A stretch of 64,000 bases of DNA from the NCBI RefSeq assembly GCF_021183825.1, contig NZ_CP089211.1, positions 4,322,501-4,386,500 of the forward strand, read 5' to 3'. Under the pieces are notes generated by a model. The model was given only the letters and a program-made list of their open reading frames with translations, searched no databases and was not told the origin of the DNA. Below, piece after piece: positions 8,875 through 18,155 of this stretch (the stretch's first letter is position 1; the number at the start of each line of letters is the position of its first letter). Position numbers and translations under genes: made by a program. The stretch comes from Sinomicrobium kalidii (GTDB lineage Bacteria; Bacteroidota; Bacteroidia; Flavobacteriales; Flavobacteriaceae).

Positions 8875-9385
8875 GTTGAAGGGAAACAAAATTGAGCGGC
8901 AAAAATAGTGATACCGAAGGGAAATGCAAGGCACTTGCATTAATGTTCAAATATATTTAACATCGATTTTTGATCCGGCCGCTTCGATACACCCCGGCGG
9001 AGCCGGGGCACTCAGCGGCCTTTGCTTTGGCTGATTTATATAAGTAATCTTTATAAGTTAATAAAGCCAGTACAAGAGGGCTGAGTATTCCGGCTGCGGT
9101 TTGGGTACTCAGCGGTCTTTGTCCCGGCCACTTCGGTACGCTCCGAACGGAGCCGGGGTACTCAGCGGCCTCCGTTCCGGCTGTTTTATACAAGTTAATC
9201 TTCATAAACTAATAGAGTCTGCACAAGGCAGCTGAGTGTCCCGACTACGGTTTGTTTCCTCAGCAACTTCCGTTTGGTCAATTTCAGGTCAACTTACATA
9301 AATTAACAAAGCCTACACAAGAGGGCTGAGTGTCCCGAGCTACGCTCGGGATGTACCGAAGCCAGGCCTCACTATTCCTATTTAT
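8875..9385. repeat. Gene-free stretch with degenerate tandem repeats
   Basis: No gene is seen. From about 8975 to 9372 a GC-rich/AT-rich module recurs with the landmark CTCAGC at 9011, 9161 and 9259. Each copy is followed by a run ending in a CACAAGAGGGCTGAGT-like block (about 9070-9087, 9219-9239 and 9315-9332). Units are 150 and 98 bases apart, so the third is shortened. Inside are short palindromes such as CCCGAGCTACGCTCGGG (9334-9350). These resemble dispersed intergenic repeats of flavobacteria (general knowledge); no protein is encoded. Confidence 0.7.
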
Positions 9386-9393
9386 TATATTTG
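9386..9393 (+). promoter_or_regulatory. -7 promoter element before the GIY-YIG gene
   Basis: TATATTTG matches TAnnTTTG exactly. It lies only one base before the first in-frame ATG (9395), so the transcript would begin inside or after that codon. This favours the second ATG at 9413 as the true start. No clear -33 TTTG is seen. Confidence 0.45.
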
Positions 9394-9412
9394 TATGAAA
9401 ACCAACCAGATA

Positions 9413-9715
9413 ATGGCAAAAGGATACATGTACATTCTGGAATGTAGTGACAATTCCTATTACACCGGAAGCACCAGGGATATCGAGAGGCGGTTACGCC
9501 AGCATATGGAAGGAACAGGGGCCAATCATACCGCAAAACGCTTACCCGTTACCTTGCTGTATTACGAAGAATACGATCGTATAGACCATGCCTTTTATCG
9601 CGAAAAACAGGTACAGGGATGGAGCAGAAAGAAAAAGGAAGCCCTTATGGATGGTAATGTGGAACTGTTGCCGGGCTTAGCTAAAAAAATATTTAATAAG
9701 CACAAAAGGAAGTGA
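9413..9715 (+). CDS. GIY-YIG nuclease-domain protein (UPF0213-like)
   Basis: A 100-residue single-domain GIY-YIG protein. The motif is seen as YMYIL and YYTGS near residues 5-18, with conserved Arg in RRLRQH and the metal-binding Glu in YREKQVQGW. Small stand-alone members of this family are widespread in Bacteroidota; they have the endonuclease fold but mostly unknown roles, possibly in DNA repair. The start at 9413 is chosen over 9395 because a -7 promoter element abuts 9395 and because family members begin just before the YMYIL strand. The gene abuts a broken transposase on the opposite strand. Confidence 0.85.
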   Translation: MAKGYMYILECSDNSYYTGSTRDIERRLRQHMEGTGANHTAKRLPVTLLYYEEYDRIDHAFYREKQVQGWSRKKKEALMDGNVELLPGLAKKIFNKHKRK

Positions 9716-9743
9716 GTAATTGTACCACCGGCCGCGCAGAGTG

Positions 9744-10119
9744 GTTTAGTAAAGATTTTCTTAAACTTGTCCTTTAGCTTGCCGCTGCGGAAGTTGCTGA
9801 TGGTATTGTGGTCAGGTTTGGCCCTGCCACTGAGCCAGACAAGGTGAATGTTCTCGCTCAGGGCCTGCTCAATCTTGCGCGAAGAATACAGGTTACGCAA
9901 GTAGGCATAGACTAAAACTTTTAGCAATACTTTGGGATGATAGCTTGAGGTTCCGCCCTGACGATAGGTCTGCTCCAAACTGCTCAGGTCTGCCGGGTCT
10001 AAAATCGTGTTGACAATACGTACAGGATGGTTTTGTGGTAAAGTTCATCATAACTGGATGGAAGCAGGCTCAACTGACCTTGATCGTAGGGCTTCCAGAT
10101 TGCTTTAGTCTTGTTGTTG
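9744..10119 (-). pseudogene. IS1182-type transposase, truncated and frameshifted
   Basis: Reading the minus strand from 10119, the frame gives NKTKAIWKPYDQGQLSLLP and SYDEL. It then shifts and continues as QNHPVRIVNTILD, SSLEQTYRQGGTSSYHPKVL, VYAYLRNLYSSRKIEQALSE and PDHNTISNFRSGKLKDKFKK. This is the N-terminal dimerisation/DNA-binding part of an IS1182/IS5-superfamily transposase (DUF772). A single-base deletion near 10040 explains the shift: adding one A restores LIPQNHPV. The start codon and the whole catalytic DDE part are missing. Similarity stops at about 9744, beside the GIY-YIG gene. It is a dead remnant. Confidence 0.85.
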
Positions 10120-10735
10120 GGGTAACAGATTAACGACAGGTTATTCAGTTATTGAGTTCGTGCGTGATGCCTAAATAACTGAATAATCAAATAACTAAAT
10201 ACAACCTCATTTGCAACATTCAACCCGAAAAACATTCGTGTATCCGTGGCAAAACCAAAACGGGAAACTTACAACAAGCGAAAAACCCCACAACCTTTGA
10301 TCCTGATCCGTTGCTTTTCGGCTCATGTTTAAATTTACAAACACCTTGCCTTAATACAAAAAAAGAGGCCGCCTTTTAGACAGCCTCTTCTAAACTAACT
10401 AACTCAAATAATCATTAATAAAAGTTCACACGAACACTACAAAATTCAGGGTTTAAATTTTTATTCGCGTTAATTTTACATTAGCAATTTATTAAATAAC
10501 TGAGAAATAAAATAATCAATTAATATATAATTAACATTTTACGAGATGTTAAATCAATTTTTGTTATATTTTCATGTGTTTTCTAAAGAAAACGATAGTT
10601 TTTTTACTCCCCGTTTGTTATATGTGTATTTTTTGAGGTCATTTTGTAATGATGTGTAAAAATAAGGAGGTGTAACATGCTGTAGAATAGAAAATCCTTT
10701 GTTTGACCCCAAAAAATACAGGGGAGCGATGTTTT
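10120..10735. other. Gene-free AT-rich stretch
   Basis: No protein gene is seen. The left part (10150-10200) has short direct repeats of a TAACTGAATAA type. A minus-strand terminator lies at 10358-10389. The right part (10440-10730) is very AT-rich with no open frame of note. The presence of a terminator 350 bases beyond the end of the DUF4197 gene suggests either a long 3' untranslated region or a small untranslated transcript from the minus strand. Confidence 0.5.
10358..10389 (-). terminator. Rho-independent terminator, minus strand
   Basis: On the minus strand the arms AAGAGGC and GCCTCTT (10389-10383 and 10369-10363) enclose 13 bases and are followed by a run of seven T (10364-10358). 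No coding region directly precedes it, see the small-RNA finding. Confidence 0.7.
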
Positions 10736-11440
10736 TTAACGATCTTGCAGGGCAAATACACGTTGTAGCAAATCGGTAGTTCTTGCCGTGGCCTTGTTTC
10801 GTATTTCTTTTTCTTCCACGGCGATCATTGTATATACCCCTTTAAGGGCCTCGTCGGTTACATAATCCGTAAGGTCGGGATTGACATTGTTGGTGAGTGG
10901 TATGGAATTGTACTTGTTAATGATGTTACCCCACACTTCGGTAGCCCCGACGCGGGACAGGGAATTATTGATCACCGGGGAGAATTTGTTGTACAGTTGT
11001 TGTTCCGTAGTGTTTTGCAGGTAGGCGGTTGCTGCATTATCTCCGCCTAACAGAATATTCTTTGCATCTGCAAAAGTGATATTCTTTACAGCATTTACAA
11101 AGATCGGTGTGGCCTCTTTGACTGCGTCTTCCGCAGCCCTGTTGAGCACTTTCAACCCCTCGTCCGCAAGGTTTCCGAGTCCGATGTCGCGCAGGGTCTT
11201 GTCTACTTTCTGTAATTCCGCGGGTAAAAGGATCTTTACCATTTCGTTCTTGAAGAAACCGTCTTTTCGGATGAGTTTGCTTACCTGTTTGTCAATGCCG
11301 AAATCCAGGGCTTGCCGGAGGCCGGAAGCAATTTCTTCATTGCCCAGTGTTGTGGTATTGGGTAATTGATTGACGACCTGCTGCAACTCGGCGCAGGAGA
11401 AAAGTAAGAACACACTTATCAGTGATAATGCTTTTTTCAT
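10736..11440 (-). CDS. DUF4197 family lipoprotein
   Basis: A 234-residue protein with a lipoprotein signal (LISVFLLFSCAEL, Cys16) and a largely helical body containing FDIG-like and KILLPAELQKVDKTLRDIGL segments typical of DUF4197. The family is common in Bacteroidota and Proteobacteria and has no assigned function. The C-terminal part (LTDYVTDEALKGVYTMIAVE) is the best-conserved portion. A -7 element (11471-11478) lies just upstream and overlaps the end of the preceding purU gene, so this gene probably has its own promoter. Confidence 0.85.
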   Translation of the reverse strand: MKKALSLISVFLLFSCAELQQVVNQLPNTTTLGNEEIASGLRQALDFGIDKQVSKLIRKDGFFKNEMVKILLPAELQKVDKTLRDIGLGNLADEGLKVLNRAAEDAVKEATPIFVNAVKNITFADAKNILLGGDNAATAYLQNTTEQQLYNKFSPVINNSLSRVGATEVWGNIINKYNSIPLTNNVNPDLTDYVTDEALKGVYTMIAVEEKEIRNKATARTTDLLQRVFALQDR

Positions 11441-11470
11441 ATTGGATGTTTTTTAATGTAATTGGCAGAA

Positions 11471-11478
11471 CAAATGTA
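11471..11478 (-). promoter_or_regulatory. -7 promoter element for the DUF4197 gene
   Basis: On the minus strand TACATTTG matches TAnnTTTG. It lies 31 bases before the ATG at 11440. A -33 box would have to lie in the end of purU and is not obvious. Confidence 0.4.
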
Positions 11479-12333
11479 CTATGAAAAAACAATAGTCTTG
11501 TTATTATGGGCCATTACTTTCCGTGAGATATGGAGCTTCACAGCGCGGGCGAGAACCATTTTTTCCAGGTCACGGCCTTTCATTACCAGGTCCTGGATGG
11601 AATGGGAATGCGTTACCCGGGTAATGTCCTGCTCTATGATAGGGCCCGCATCGAGTTCTTCGGTGACGTAATGACTGGTGGCGCCAATGATCTTCACACC
11701 TCTTTTGAAGGCCGAATGGTAGGGCTTTGCACCGGGAAAGGCAGGGAGAAAGGAATGGTGGATGTTGATGATCCTGTGCGGGTAATGGTTGATCAGTTTT
11801 TCCGATACGATCTGCATATACCTGGCCAGTACGATAAAATCGACCCGGGATTCTTTGAGAAGGCGCAGTTGTTCGGCTTCCGCCTCCTTTTTATTCGTTT
11901 TGGACACCGGTATGTGATAAAAGGGGATGTCGAAACGTTCGGCTACGGTTTTGAGATCGTTGTGGTTGCTTATGATAAAAGGGATCTCCACACGGAGTTC
12001 TCCCGAATTGTACCTGCCCAGAAGATCGTAGAGACAATGGTCGTACCGGGAAACAAAAACGGCCATTCTGAGTTTGGGGTCTTCAGTGTGGATTTCCCAT
12101 GACATGCCGTATTTTTCCGCTATGGAATGGCCGAATTCGCGTTTGAGGTCTTCGGGTGAACCGGGAAATTTTGCAAACTGGCTTTCCAGTCGCATGAAAA
12201 ATACACCGTGTTCCATGTCCACATGCTGGTCTATATAGATGATATTGCCGTTTTTCTTGTAAATAAAACGGGTTACGGAAGCAATGATCCCTTCGGTATC
12301 CCTGCAGGAAATGAGTAATGTAATTTTGTCCAT
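11479..12333 (-). CDS. purU: Formyltetrahydrofolate deformylase PurU
   Basis: A 284-residue PurU. Residues 1-80 are an ACT domain (LLISCRDTEGIIASVTRFIY) and 85-284 a formyl-transferase/hydrolase domain. The catalytic triad-like residues are Asn190 and His192 in NIHHSFLPAFPGAKPYHSAF and Asp228 in EELDAGPIIEQD. It hydrolyses 10-formyl-THF to THF and formate, balancing one-carbon pools and feeding formate to PurT-type purine synthesis in bacteria that have it. Length matches the family. It is divergent from icmF. Confidence 0.93.
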   Translation of the reverse strand: MDKITLLISCRDTEGIIASVTRFIYKKNGNIIYIDQHVDMEHGVFFMRLESQFAKFPGSPEDLKREFGHSIAEKYGMSWEIHTEDPKLRMAVFVSRYDHCLYDLLGRYNSGELRVEIPFIISNHNDLKTVAERFDIPFYHIPVSKTNKKEAEAEQLRLLKESRVDFIVLARYMQIVSEKLINHYPHRIINIHHSFLPAFPGAKPYHSAFKRGVKIIGATSHYVTEELDAGPIIEQDITRVTHSHSIQDLVMKGRDLEKMVLARAVKLHISRKVMAHNNKTIVFS

Positions 12334-12582
12334 ATCTTTTCGGGGCTTGCTTTAAAGCCCGTCTAAATTAAGCCAAAAAAGCAAAGGATTTTTAACATTG
12401 CTTTAAAATTACAAATTTGCTGAAAAACGGGATATTTTTTAATAAATCCGTAAATTGCACAACCAAAAACGTGATTTTGTTGCAAATGAAACAGTAATTG
12501 TTCAGAATGGCGTCCGGAGTACCGCTTTGTTGAGGTAAAGTCCGGAGGCTTCGGGAACTAACAGGTATAAAATCAGAATTAA
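12334..12582. other. Divergent intergenic region between purU and icmF
   Basis: A 249-base region between divergent genes. Several near matches to TAnnTTTG occur (for example near 12408 and 12471) but none is exact with a good -33. I looked for a cobalamin riboswitch, because icmF needs B12, and saw no B12-box-like segment. Confidence 0.4.
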
Positions 12583-15500
12583 GTGAAAACAGAAATATAC
12601 AAACCAGAGAACAACGTCAGGATCGTTACTGCTGCTTCCCTTTTTGACGGGCACGATGCAGCTATCAATATTATGCGCCGTATTATCCAGTCCACCGGGG
12701 TTGAGGTTATTCATCTCGGGCACGACCGGAGTGTGGAAGAGGTGGTGAATACGGCCATCCAGGAAGATGCCAATGCCATTGCCATGACTTCCTATCAGGG
12801 AGGACATAACGAATACTTTAAATATATGTACGACCTTTTGAAGGAAAGAGGTGCGGACCATATCAGGATATTCGGCGGCGGCGGCGGCGTTATTCTCCCT
12901 GAAGAGATCAAAGCGCTCCATGAATATGGTATTACCCGTATCTATGCTCCCGATGACGGACGGGAAATGGGCTTGCAGGGGATGATCAACGACCTGGTAA
13001 AAAAGGCCGATTTCCGTTCCCCGGCCTTCCGTAACGGGCAGGAAGTAGGCACGCGCCTCAGGAATAAGGATGTAAACACCATTGCGCGTCTCATCACACT
13101 GGCAGAGAACGATCATGAAGCGTTTGAGAAGAAGTTTACCCCCGGCAGCGGAAAAAAAACAGTCCCGGTATTGGGGATAACCGGAACGGGCGGAGCAGGA
13201 AAATCGAGCCTTGTGGATGAGCTTGTACGCCGTTTTCTGGCGGATTTTCCCGAAAAGACCATCGGCATACTTTCCGTAGACCCCTCCAAAAGGAAAACGG
13301 GCGGGGCCTTGCTGGGCGACCGCATACGGATGAATGCCATTAACAATTCAAGGGTATACATGCGTTCACTGGCCACAAGGCAATCCAATCTGGCCCTGTC
13401 AAGACATATCGCGGAAGCCGTTGACGTGCTGAAAGCGGCGGAATATGACCTTATTATCCTGGAAACTTCGGGGATAGGGCAGTCCGATACGGAAATCCTG
13501 GACCATTCCGACACGTCACTCTACGTAATGACCCCTGAATTCGGGGCGGCCACCCAGCTCGAAAAGATCGACATGCTGGATTTTGCCGACCTCGTCGCCA
13601 TTAACAAGTTCGATAAAAGGGGGGCGCTCGATGCCCTGCGGGATGTAAAGAAACAATACCAGCGGAATCACCAGCTTTGGGATGCTGATCCGGACGCACT
13701 TCCCGTTTTCGGTACCATTGCATCGCAGTTCAACGATCCCGGTATGAACAAACTCTACAAGAATGTGATGGATAAAATAGTGGAAAAGACGGGCGCCGAC
13801 CTGCATTCGTCTTTTGAGAGACACCACGAGATGAGTGAAAAAGTGTTTGTGATCCCCCCGAAGCGCGTACGTTATTTATCGGAAATTGCGGATAACAACA
13901 GGCATTATGACGAAACGGTGGAAAAACAGGTAGCCGTGGCGCAGAAACTGTATGGGATATGTATGGCCGTTTGCAGTGTACTGGATGAAAAAACACCGGC
14001 TGCCGTTATTACCAGGTCCGGCCTGGACGGGGATAAGTTGACAGAGCAGGCCGGGGACGACGAACAGCGGTCGTTCCTGAAGTTGCTGCTTGCGGAATTT
14101 GACCGGGTGAGGATGGAACTCGATCCGCACCACTGGGAAACCATCCTGAACTGGGAAGACAAAGTAGGGCGATATAGAGCATCCGAATATGTCTTTAAGG
14201 TCCGGAACAGGGAATTGCGGATTAAAACCCATACCGAATCCTTGTCGCATACACAAGTGCCCAAGATCGCCCTGCCGAAGTATAAGGCCTGGGGCGATAT
14301 ACTCCGATGGAGTTTACAGGAAAATGTGCCGGGGGAATTTCCGTATACTTCCGGATTGTATCCTTTTAAAAGGGAGGGGGAAGACCCCACACGCATGTTT
14401 GCAGGAGAAGGCGGCCCGGAGCGTACCAACCGGCGTTTTCACTATGTAAGTCTGGGTATGGAAGCAAAGCGGCTTTCCACGGCTTTTGATTCGGTAACGC
14501 TTTACGGGAACGACCCTGGCCACCGTCCGGACATTTACGGGAAAATAGGTAACGCAGGCGTTTCCATTTGTTGTCTGGACGATGCCAAAAAGCTGTATTC
14601 CGGGTTTGACCTGGCCGACCCGAAAACTTCGGTGAGTATGACCATTAATGGTCCTGCTCCCATGCTGCTCGGTTTTTTTATGAATGCTGCTATCGACCAG
14701 CAGTGCGAAATCTATATAAAGGAAAACGGCCTGGAAGCCGGGGTGGAGAAAAAACTAAAGGAAAAATTCGACGACCGGGGATTGCCAAGACCGGCCTACA
14801 ATTCCGTGGCGAGCGGAAAAAAACGGTTGCCGGAAGGTAATGACGGCCTCGGGCTTTTATTGCTGGGACTTACCGGTGATGAGGTGTTGCCCGCGGAAGT
14901 GTATAACGAAATAAAACAGCGAACTCTCTCACAGGTACGCGGAACGGTACAGGCCGATATCCTGAAAGAAGACCAGGCACAGAACACCTGTATTTTTTCC
15001 ACAGAATTTGCCCTCAGGCTTATGGGAGACGTACAGGAATATTTTATAGAGAACAATGTGCGGAACTTTTATTCCGTATCCATTTCCGGGTACCACATAG
15101 CGGAGGCCGGGGCCAATCCCATTACACAACTGGCCTTTACCCTCGCCAACGGGTTCACCTATGTGGAGTATTACCTGAGCAGGGATATGGATATTAACAA
15201 ATTCGGCCCCAACCTGTCCTTTTTCTTCTCCAACGGTATCGATCCCGAATATGCGGTGATTGGCCGTGTGGCAAGAAGGATATGGTCCAAGGCCATGAAA
15301 CACAAATACGGCGCCAATGAACGTGCCCAGATGTTAAAGTACCACATCCAGACCTCGGGCCGTTCCCTGCATGCCCAGGAAATCGATTTTAACGATATAC
15401 GTACTACATTACAGGCCTTATATGCCATTTACGATAACTGTAATTCCTTGCATACCAATGCCTACGATGAAGCGATAACCACGCCTACTGAAGAGAGCGT

Positions 15501-16038
15501 ACGCCGTGCAATGGCCATACAACTTATCATCAACAAGGAACTCGGACTGGCAAAAAACGAAAATCCCATCCAGGGTTCCTTTATTATTGAGGAACTGACC
15601 GATCTTGTGGAAGAGGCCGTATTGGCGGAATTTGACCGTATAACCGAACGCGGAGGTGTTCTCGGTGCCATGGAAACCATGTACCAGAGAAGTAAAATAC
15701 AGGAAGAAAGCCTTTATTACGAACATCTGAAACATACGGGCGAATTTCCTATTATCGGGGTAAATACCTTCCTTAGCTCCAAGGGATCGCCCACAGTGAT
15801 CCCCGGTGAAGTGATCCGTGCTACGGAGGAAGAAAAACAGCATCAGATACAAACCGTGGAAAACCTGAAAAAGGCCAATGAAGAAAGCGCGCAGCAGGAA
15901 CTGGAAAATGTACAGCGTGAAGCCGTAGAAAACAGGAATATCTTTGCACAGCTAATGGAAGCCACGAAAGTATGTTCACTCGGACAGATTACCGAAGCCC
16001 TGTTTGAAGTAGGCGGGCAATACAGAAGGAATATGTAG
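12583..16038 (+). CDS. icmF: Fused isobutyryl-CoA mutase IcmF (B12-dependent mutase with built-in GTPase chaperone)
   Basis: A 1151-residue three-part protein. Residues 1-140 bind cobalamin, with the base-off ligand motif DGHD at 22-25 (His24). Residues 190-480 are a MeaB-like G-protein chaperone with P-loop GGAGKSS (203-209) and NKFD near 340. Residues 570-1110 are the acyl-CoA mutase barrel ([20 protein letters not shown]). This order is that of IcmF, which interconverts isobutyryl-CoA and n-butyryl-CoA, and in some members isovaleryl- and pivalyl-CoA; the GTPase helps load and protect the cofactor. The start is GTG at 12583; the N-terminus [11 protein letters not shown] agrees with known members. 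It is monocistronic or followed by the DinB gene after a 107-base gap. Confidence 0.93.
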   Translation: MKTEIYKPENNVRIVTAASLFDGHDAAINIMRRIIQSTGVEVIHLGHDRSVEEVVNTAIQEDANAIAMTSYQGGHNEYFKYMYDLLKERGADHIRIFGGGGGVILPEEIKALHEYGITRIYAPDDGREMGLQGMINDLVKKADFRSPAFRNGQEVGTRLRNKDVNTIARLITLAENDHEAFEKKFTPGSGKKTVPVLGITGTGGAGKSSLVDELVRRFLADFPEKTIGILSVDPSKRKTGGALLGDRIRMNAINNSRVYMRSLATRQSNLALSRHIAEAVDVLKAAEYDLIILETSGIGQSDTEILDHSDTSLYVMTPEFGAATQLEKIDMLDFADLVAINKFDKRGALDALRDVKKQYQRNHQLWDADPDALPVFGTIASQFNDPGMNKLYKNVMDKIVEKTGADLHSSFERHHEMSEKVFVIPPKRVRYLSEIADNNRHYDETVEKQVAVAQKLYGICMAVCSVLDEKTPAAVITRSGLDGDKLTEQAGDDEQRSFLKLLLAEFDRVRMELDPHHWETILNWEDKVGRYRASEYVFKVRNRELRIKTHTESLSHTQVPKIALPKYKAWGDILRWSLQENVPGEFPYTSGLYPFKREGEDPTRMFAGEGGPERTNRRFHYVSLGMEAKRLSTAFDSVTLYGNDPGHRPDIYGKIGNAGVSICCLDDAKKLYSGFDLADPKTSVSMTINGPAPMLLGFFMNAAIDQQCEIYIKENGLEAGVEKKLKEKFDDRGLPRPAYNSVASGKKRLPEGNDGLGLLLLGLTGDEVLPAEVYNEIKQRTLSQVRGTVQADILKEDQAQNTCIFSTEFALRLMGDVQEYFIENNVRNFYSVSISGYHIAEAGANPITQLAFTLANGFTYVEYYLSRDMDINKFGPNLSFFFSNGIDPEYAVIGRVARRIWSKAMKHKYGANERAQMLKYHIQTSGRSLHAQEIDFNDIRTTLQALYAIYDNCNSLHTNAYDEAITTPTEESVRRAMAIQLIINKELGLAKNENPIQGSFIIEELTDLVEEAVLAEFDRITERGGVLGAMETMYQRSKIQEESLYYEHLKHTGEFPIIGVNTFLSSKGSPTVIPGEVIRATEEEKQHQIQTVENLKKANEESAQQELENVQREAVENRNIFAQLMEATKVCSLGQITEALFEVGGQYRRNM

Positions 16039-16040
16039 AG

Positions 16041-16125
16041 AATTGATGTTGGACCATAAGACTTGGGGCATACAAACTTTATTTAGGCATGTCATAAGTC
16101 TTGCGTCATATAGTCCTGAGTCAAA
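16041..16125. repeat. Intergenic repeat, family A copy 1
   Basis: This spacer carries the pieces GGACCATAAGACTT, GTCATAAGTCTTGCGTCATA and AGTCCTGAGTC. It is made of short GACTTA/TAAGTC modules in both orientations, shared with spacers at 22952, 24402, 29487, 54365, 56165 and 61957. Confidence 0.6.
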
Positions 16126-16145
16126 TCAACCATAATTATTTTCAG

Positions 16146-16589
16146 ATGAGATCATTATTTACAGAATTGTTTGCCTATAACGACGATTGCAATAAAAGAC
16201 TAATGGATACTTTTCGCGCTGCCGGGGATAAAGTACCCGAAAAGAGCCGAAAACTTTTTGACCATATATTGACCGCCCATCATATCTGGAATGCCAGGTT
16301 AAGTGGCCAGGTTCCGCGATACGGGGTTTGGGAGCGGCTTTCTGCCGATGTTTTGGAAAAAGTACATGAGGAAAATCAAATACTTACCGGGAAAATATTA
16401 GAGGGGAAAGACCTTTCGGAAAAAATTAATTATAAAAACAGTAAAGGAGTTCTTTACCACCGCAATATTGGAGATATCCTGTTTCACATGGTGAATCATG
16501 CTACATATCACCGGGGACAGATAGCGACAAACTTTCGCGAATCCGGCCTGGAGCCATTGGTTACCGATTATATTTATTACAAAAAGTGA
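16146..16589 (+). CDS. DinB-family protein
   Basis: A 147-residue four-helix DinB/YfiT-type protein. The metal-binding His residues are visible in LFDHILTAHH and in MVNHATYHRGQ. The family includes thiol-dependent S-transferases (bacillithiol, mycothiol) and many uncharacterised members. The start at 16146 is preferred to an upstream ATG at 16101, because the upstream extension lies in repeat-derived sequence and the family begins with the MRSLFTELFAYN helix. It is one of three DinB-type genes in this window (also 30205 and 33276). Confidence 0.85.
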   Translation: MRSLFTELFAYNDDCNKRLMDTFRAAGDKVPEKSRKLFDHILTAHHIWNARLSGQVPRYGVWERLSADVLEKVHEENQILTGKILEGKDLSEKINYKNSKGVLYHRNIGDILFHMVNHATYHRGQIATNFRESGLEPLVTDYIYYKK

Positions 16590-16610
16590 AGTGAGAAACA
16601 ACAAAAACCG

Positions 16611-16643
16611 AAAAAGGCCTTCTCGATGAGATGGCCTTTTTTT
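16611..16643 (+). terminator. Rho-independent terminator after the DinB gene
   Basis: An extended stem AAAAAGGCC-T-TCTC / GAGA-T-GGCCTTTTT with the 3-base loop GAT is followed by more T. It sits 22 bases after the DinB stop. The left arm begins with a run of A, so it may also work on the minus strand. Confidence 0.85.
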
Positions 16644-16748
16644 GTACATTTGTTCAGGTATCGAATACTGGCATTTTTATATTAATTATTGTGACCATGA
16701 ATTCCGATAGTGCCTGAAATTATTAACCGAAAACACAACCCGGAAAAA

Positions 16749-17372
16749 ATGAAAGACCCCTGGCTTGAGAAATGGGACGACAGGTACAGCAAGGATGAGT
16801 ATGCCTTTGGCATCCGGCCTAACGACTATCTGAAAGAACAATTAGAGCAATTAGCTGTCGGGAACATCCTTTTTCCGGCGGAAGGGGAAGGACGCAATGC
16901 CGTCTTTGCCGCTAAACTTGGCTGGACCGTTTCCGCATTTGATATCAGTGCTGAAGGAAAAAACAAGGCCCTTCAACTTGCCGGGGCCAATGATGTACAA
17001 ATTGATTACCGGGTAGGCGAGTTGCCGGCATTGAACTATATCCCGGAACAATTTGATGCCGTTGCATTGATTTATGCCCACTTCCCGGCAGACATAAAAT
17101 CAAAATACCACAAGTTGCTTGACCAATATCTTCGCAGGGGCGGAACCGTTATTTTCGAAGCCTTTGGTAAAAAGCACCTCGATTACAGGCTTAAAAACCC
17201 GAAAATCGGCGGACCCAAAGACTTAGCTTCTTTATTTTCAACCGACGAAATAAAGTCGGATTTTTCAAATTATGAAATTATAGCACTGGAGGAAAAGGAA
17301 ATTGAATTGAGCGAGGGCTTATATCACAACGGAAAAGGGTCGGTTGTACGATTTGTCGGACGGAAAAAATAA
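16749..17372 (+). CDS. Class I SAM-dependent methyltransferase (TehB-like)
   Basis: A 207-residue protein starting [20 protein letters not shown]. The Rossmann-fold SAM site appears as [19 protein letters not shown] with the acidic residue in SAFDISAEG, then [11 protein letters not shown] and [13 protein letters not shown]. The closest named relatives, from memory, are TehB-like and thiopurine-type methyltransferases; the substrate is unknown. The ATG at 16749 is chosen because the preceding in-frame ATG at 16710 adds 13 unconserved residues. Confidence 0.8.
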   Translation: MKDPWLEKWDDRYSKDEYAFGIRPNDYLKEQLEQLAVGNILFPAEGEGRNAVFAAKLGWTVSAFDISAEGKNKALQLAGANDVQIDYRVGELPALNYIPEQFDAVALIYAHFPADIKSKYHKLLDQYLRRGGTVIFEAFGKKHLDYRLKNPKIGGPKDLASLFSTDEIKSDFSNYEIIALEEKEIELSEGLYHNGKGSVVRFVGRKK

Positions 17373-17560
17373 AATTCCTCGCATAAAGTGGTTCGGTCAA
17401 TACGAAATCTGATAATGACAAGTCATTTTAAAAACGGGTTGAATATTAACGAATTTGTAGAAAAAGACCCGGAAATTTCCTTTTTCATTTTTCCCGGATT
17501 CAAGAATCTTTTTTGTTGTATATCCATTGTACAGCACAGCTTAAACTCATTCACACAAAA

Positions 17561-17593
17561 TTTTGGATAGTGTCTTTTTATGTTCTACTTTTG
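17561..17593 (+). promoter_or_regulatory. Promoter at the head of the transport cluster
   Basis: A strong match to the Bacteroidota consensus: TTTTG (17561-17565), 20-base spacer, TACTTTTG (17586-17593). The next ATG (17602) is only 8 bases beyond the -7 box, so the transcript would be nearly leaderless. Confidence 0.65.
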
Positions 17594-17601
17594 GAAGCTA
17601 A

Positions 17602-17913
17602 ATGCAACTCGTAGGCAACAAACATAGCATCAGTTTTTTCTTTATCATTGCTTTCTTCCTTTTGAAAGTAGTGAACCTGCATGTTTTTGAGCATATTTCC
17701 GATCAGGATGACGATTTCGGGAACTGTGATATCTGTGCATTGTACACGGTTAATCATCACCATAACCCCATAACGTTTACTCCTGAGATCTCCGAATTTA
17801 CCCCGCCTGTTTTTCCAACAGCCGAACACCTGCCTGCAGTTTATGCGGTTTTGGTGCCGAAAATCCAAACACGGGGATATTATTTTAATAAACCACCACC
17901 TTACCTTTCCTGA
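17602..17913 (+). CDS. Small exported protein with His/Cys cluster, unknown function
   Basis: A 103-residue protein I do not recognise by name. Residues 8-26 form one hydrophobic segment (signal peptide or anchor). A dense set of potential metal ligands follows: HVFEH (His27, His31), DQDDD (34-38), CDIC (Cys42, Cys45) and HHH (52-54). The last 50 residues are Pro-rich and low in structure. It is the first gene after a strong promoter and heads a same-strand run with an ABC ATPase, two TonB-type outer-membrane proteins and two permeases. A metal-binding or metal-sensing envelope role is an inference from residues and context only. Confidence 0.6.
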   Translation: MQLVGNKHSISFFFIIAFFLLKVVNLHVFEHISDQDDDFGNCDICALYTVNHHHNPITFTPEISEFTPPVFPTAEHLPAVYAVLVPKIQTRGYYFNKPPPYLS

Positions 17914-17943
17914 GCAATAATAGCATTTGCGCTGTGAAGAGAG

Positions 17944-17964
17944 CCTGAAAAAGTCCTTTTCAGG
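17944..17964. repeat. Hairpin in the spacer before the ABC ATPase gene
   Basis: Eight-base arms CCTGAAAA and TTTTCAGG enclose a 5-base loop. No T-run follows, so it looks like an attenuating or mRNA-stabilising hairpin and not a full terminator. The rest of the 242-base spacer (17914-18155) shows no gene. Confidence 0.4.
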
Positions 17965-18155
17965 TGAATTCCCTGTTTACATCATTTTTAATACGAGCCA
18001 TACGAGTGACGGCCTCCCGTTATCGCACCGTAACATTTTCGCAAACGGAAGAACTGCATACTTAACGCTGGTCGCATCATGGCAAAAGGGCAGTTGATCG
18101 GCGGAGGGGAATTCCGTTTTCAGGTGTCGTTTATAAACCACTGAAATTCAGATAT

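Noticed and set aside
8975..9372. Possible CRISPR array
   Set aside because: Only three units, 98-150 bases apart and strongly diverged, with no constant short repeat and unique spacers and no cas genes nearby.
9595..9743. Extension of the transposase frame across the GIY-YIG gene end
   Set aside because: The residues after about 9744 on the minus strand do not resemble the transposase and lie opposite the GIY-YIG codons.
12334..12582. Cobalamin riboswitch before the B12-dependent mutase gene
   Set aside because: I saw no B12-box-like conserved segment or matching stems in the region; only weak promoter-like words.
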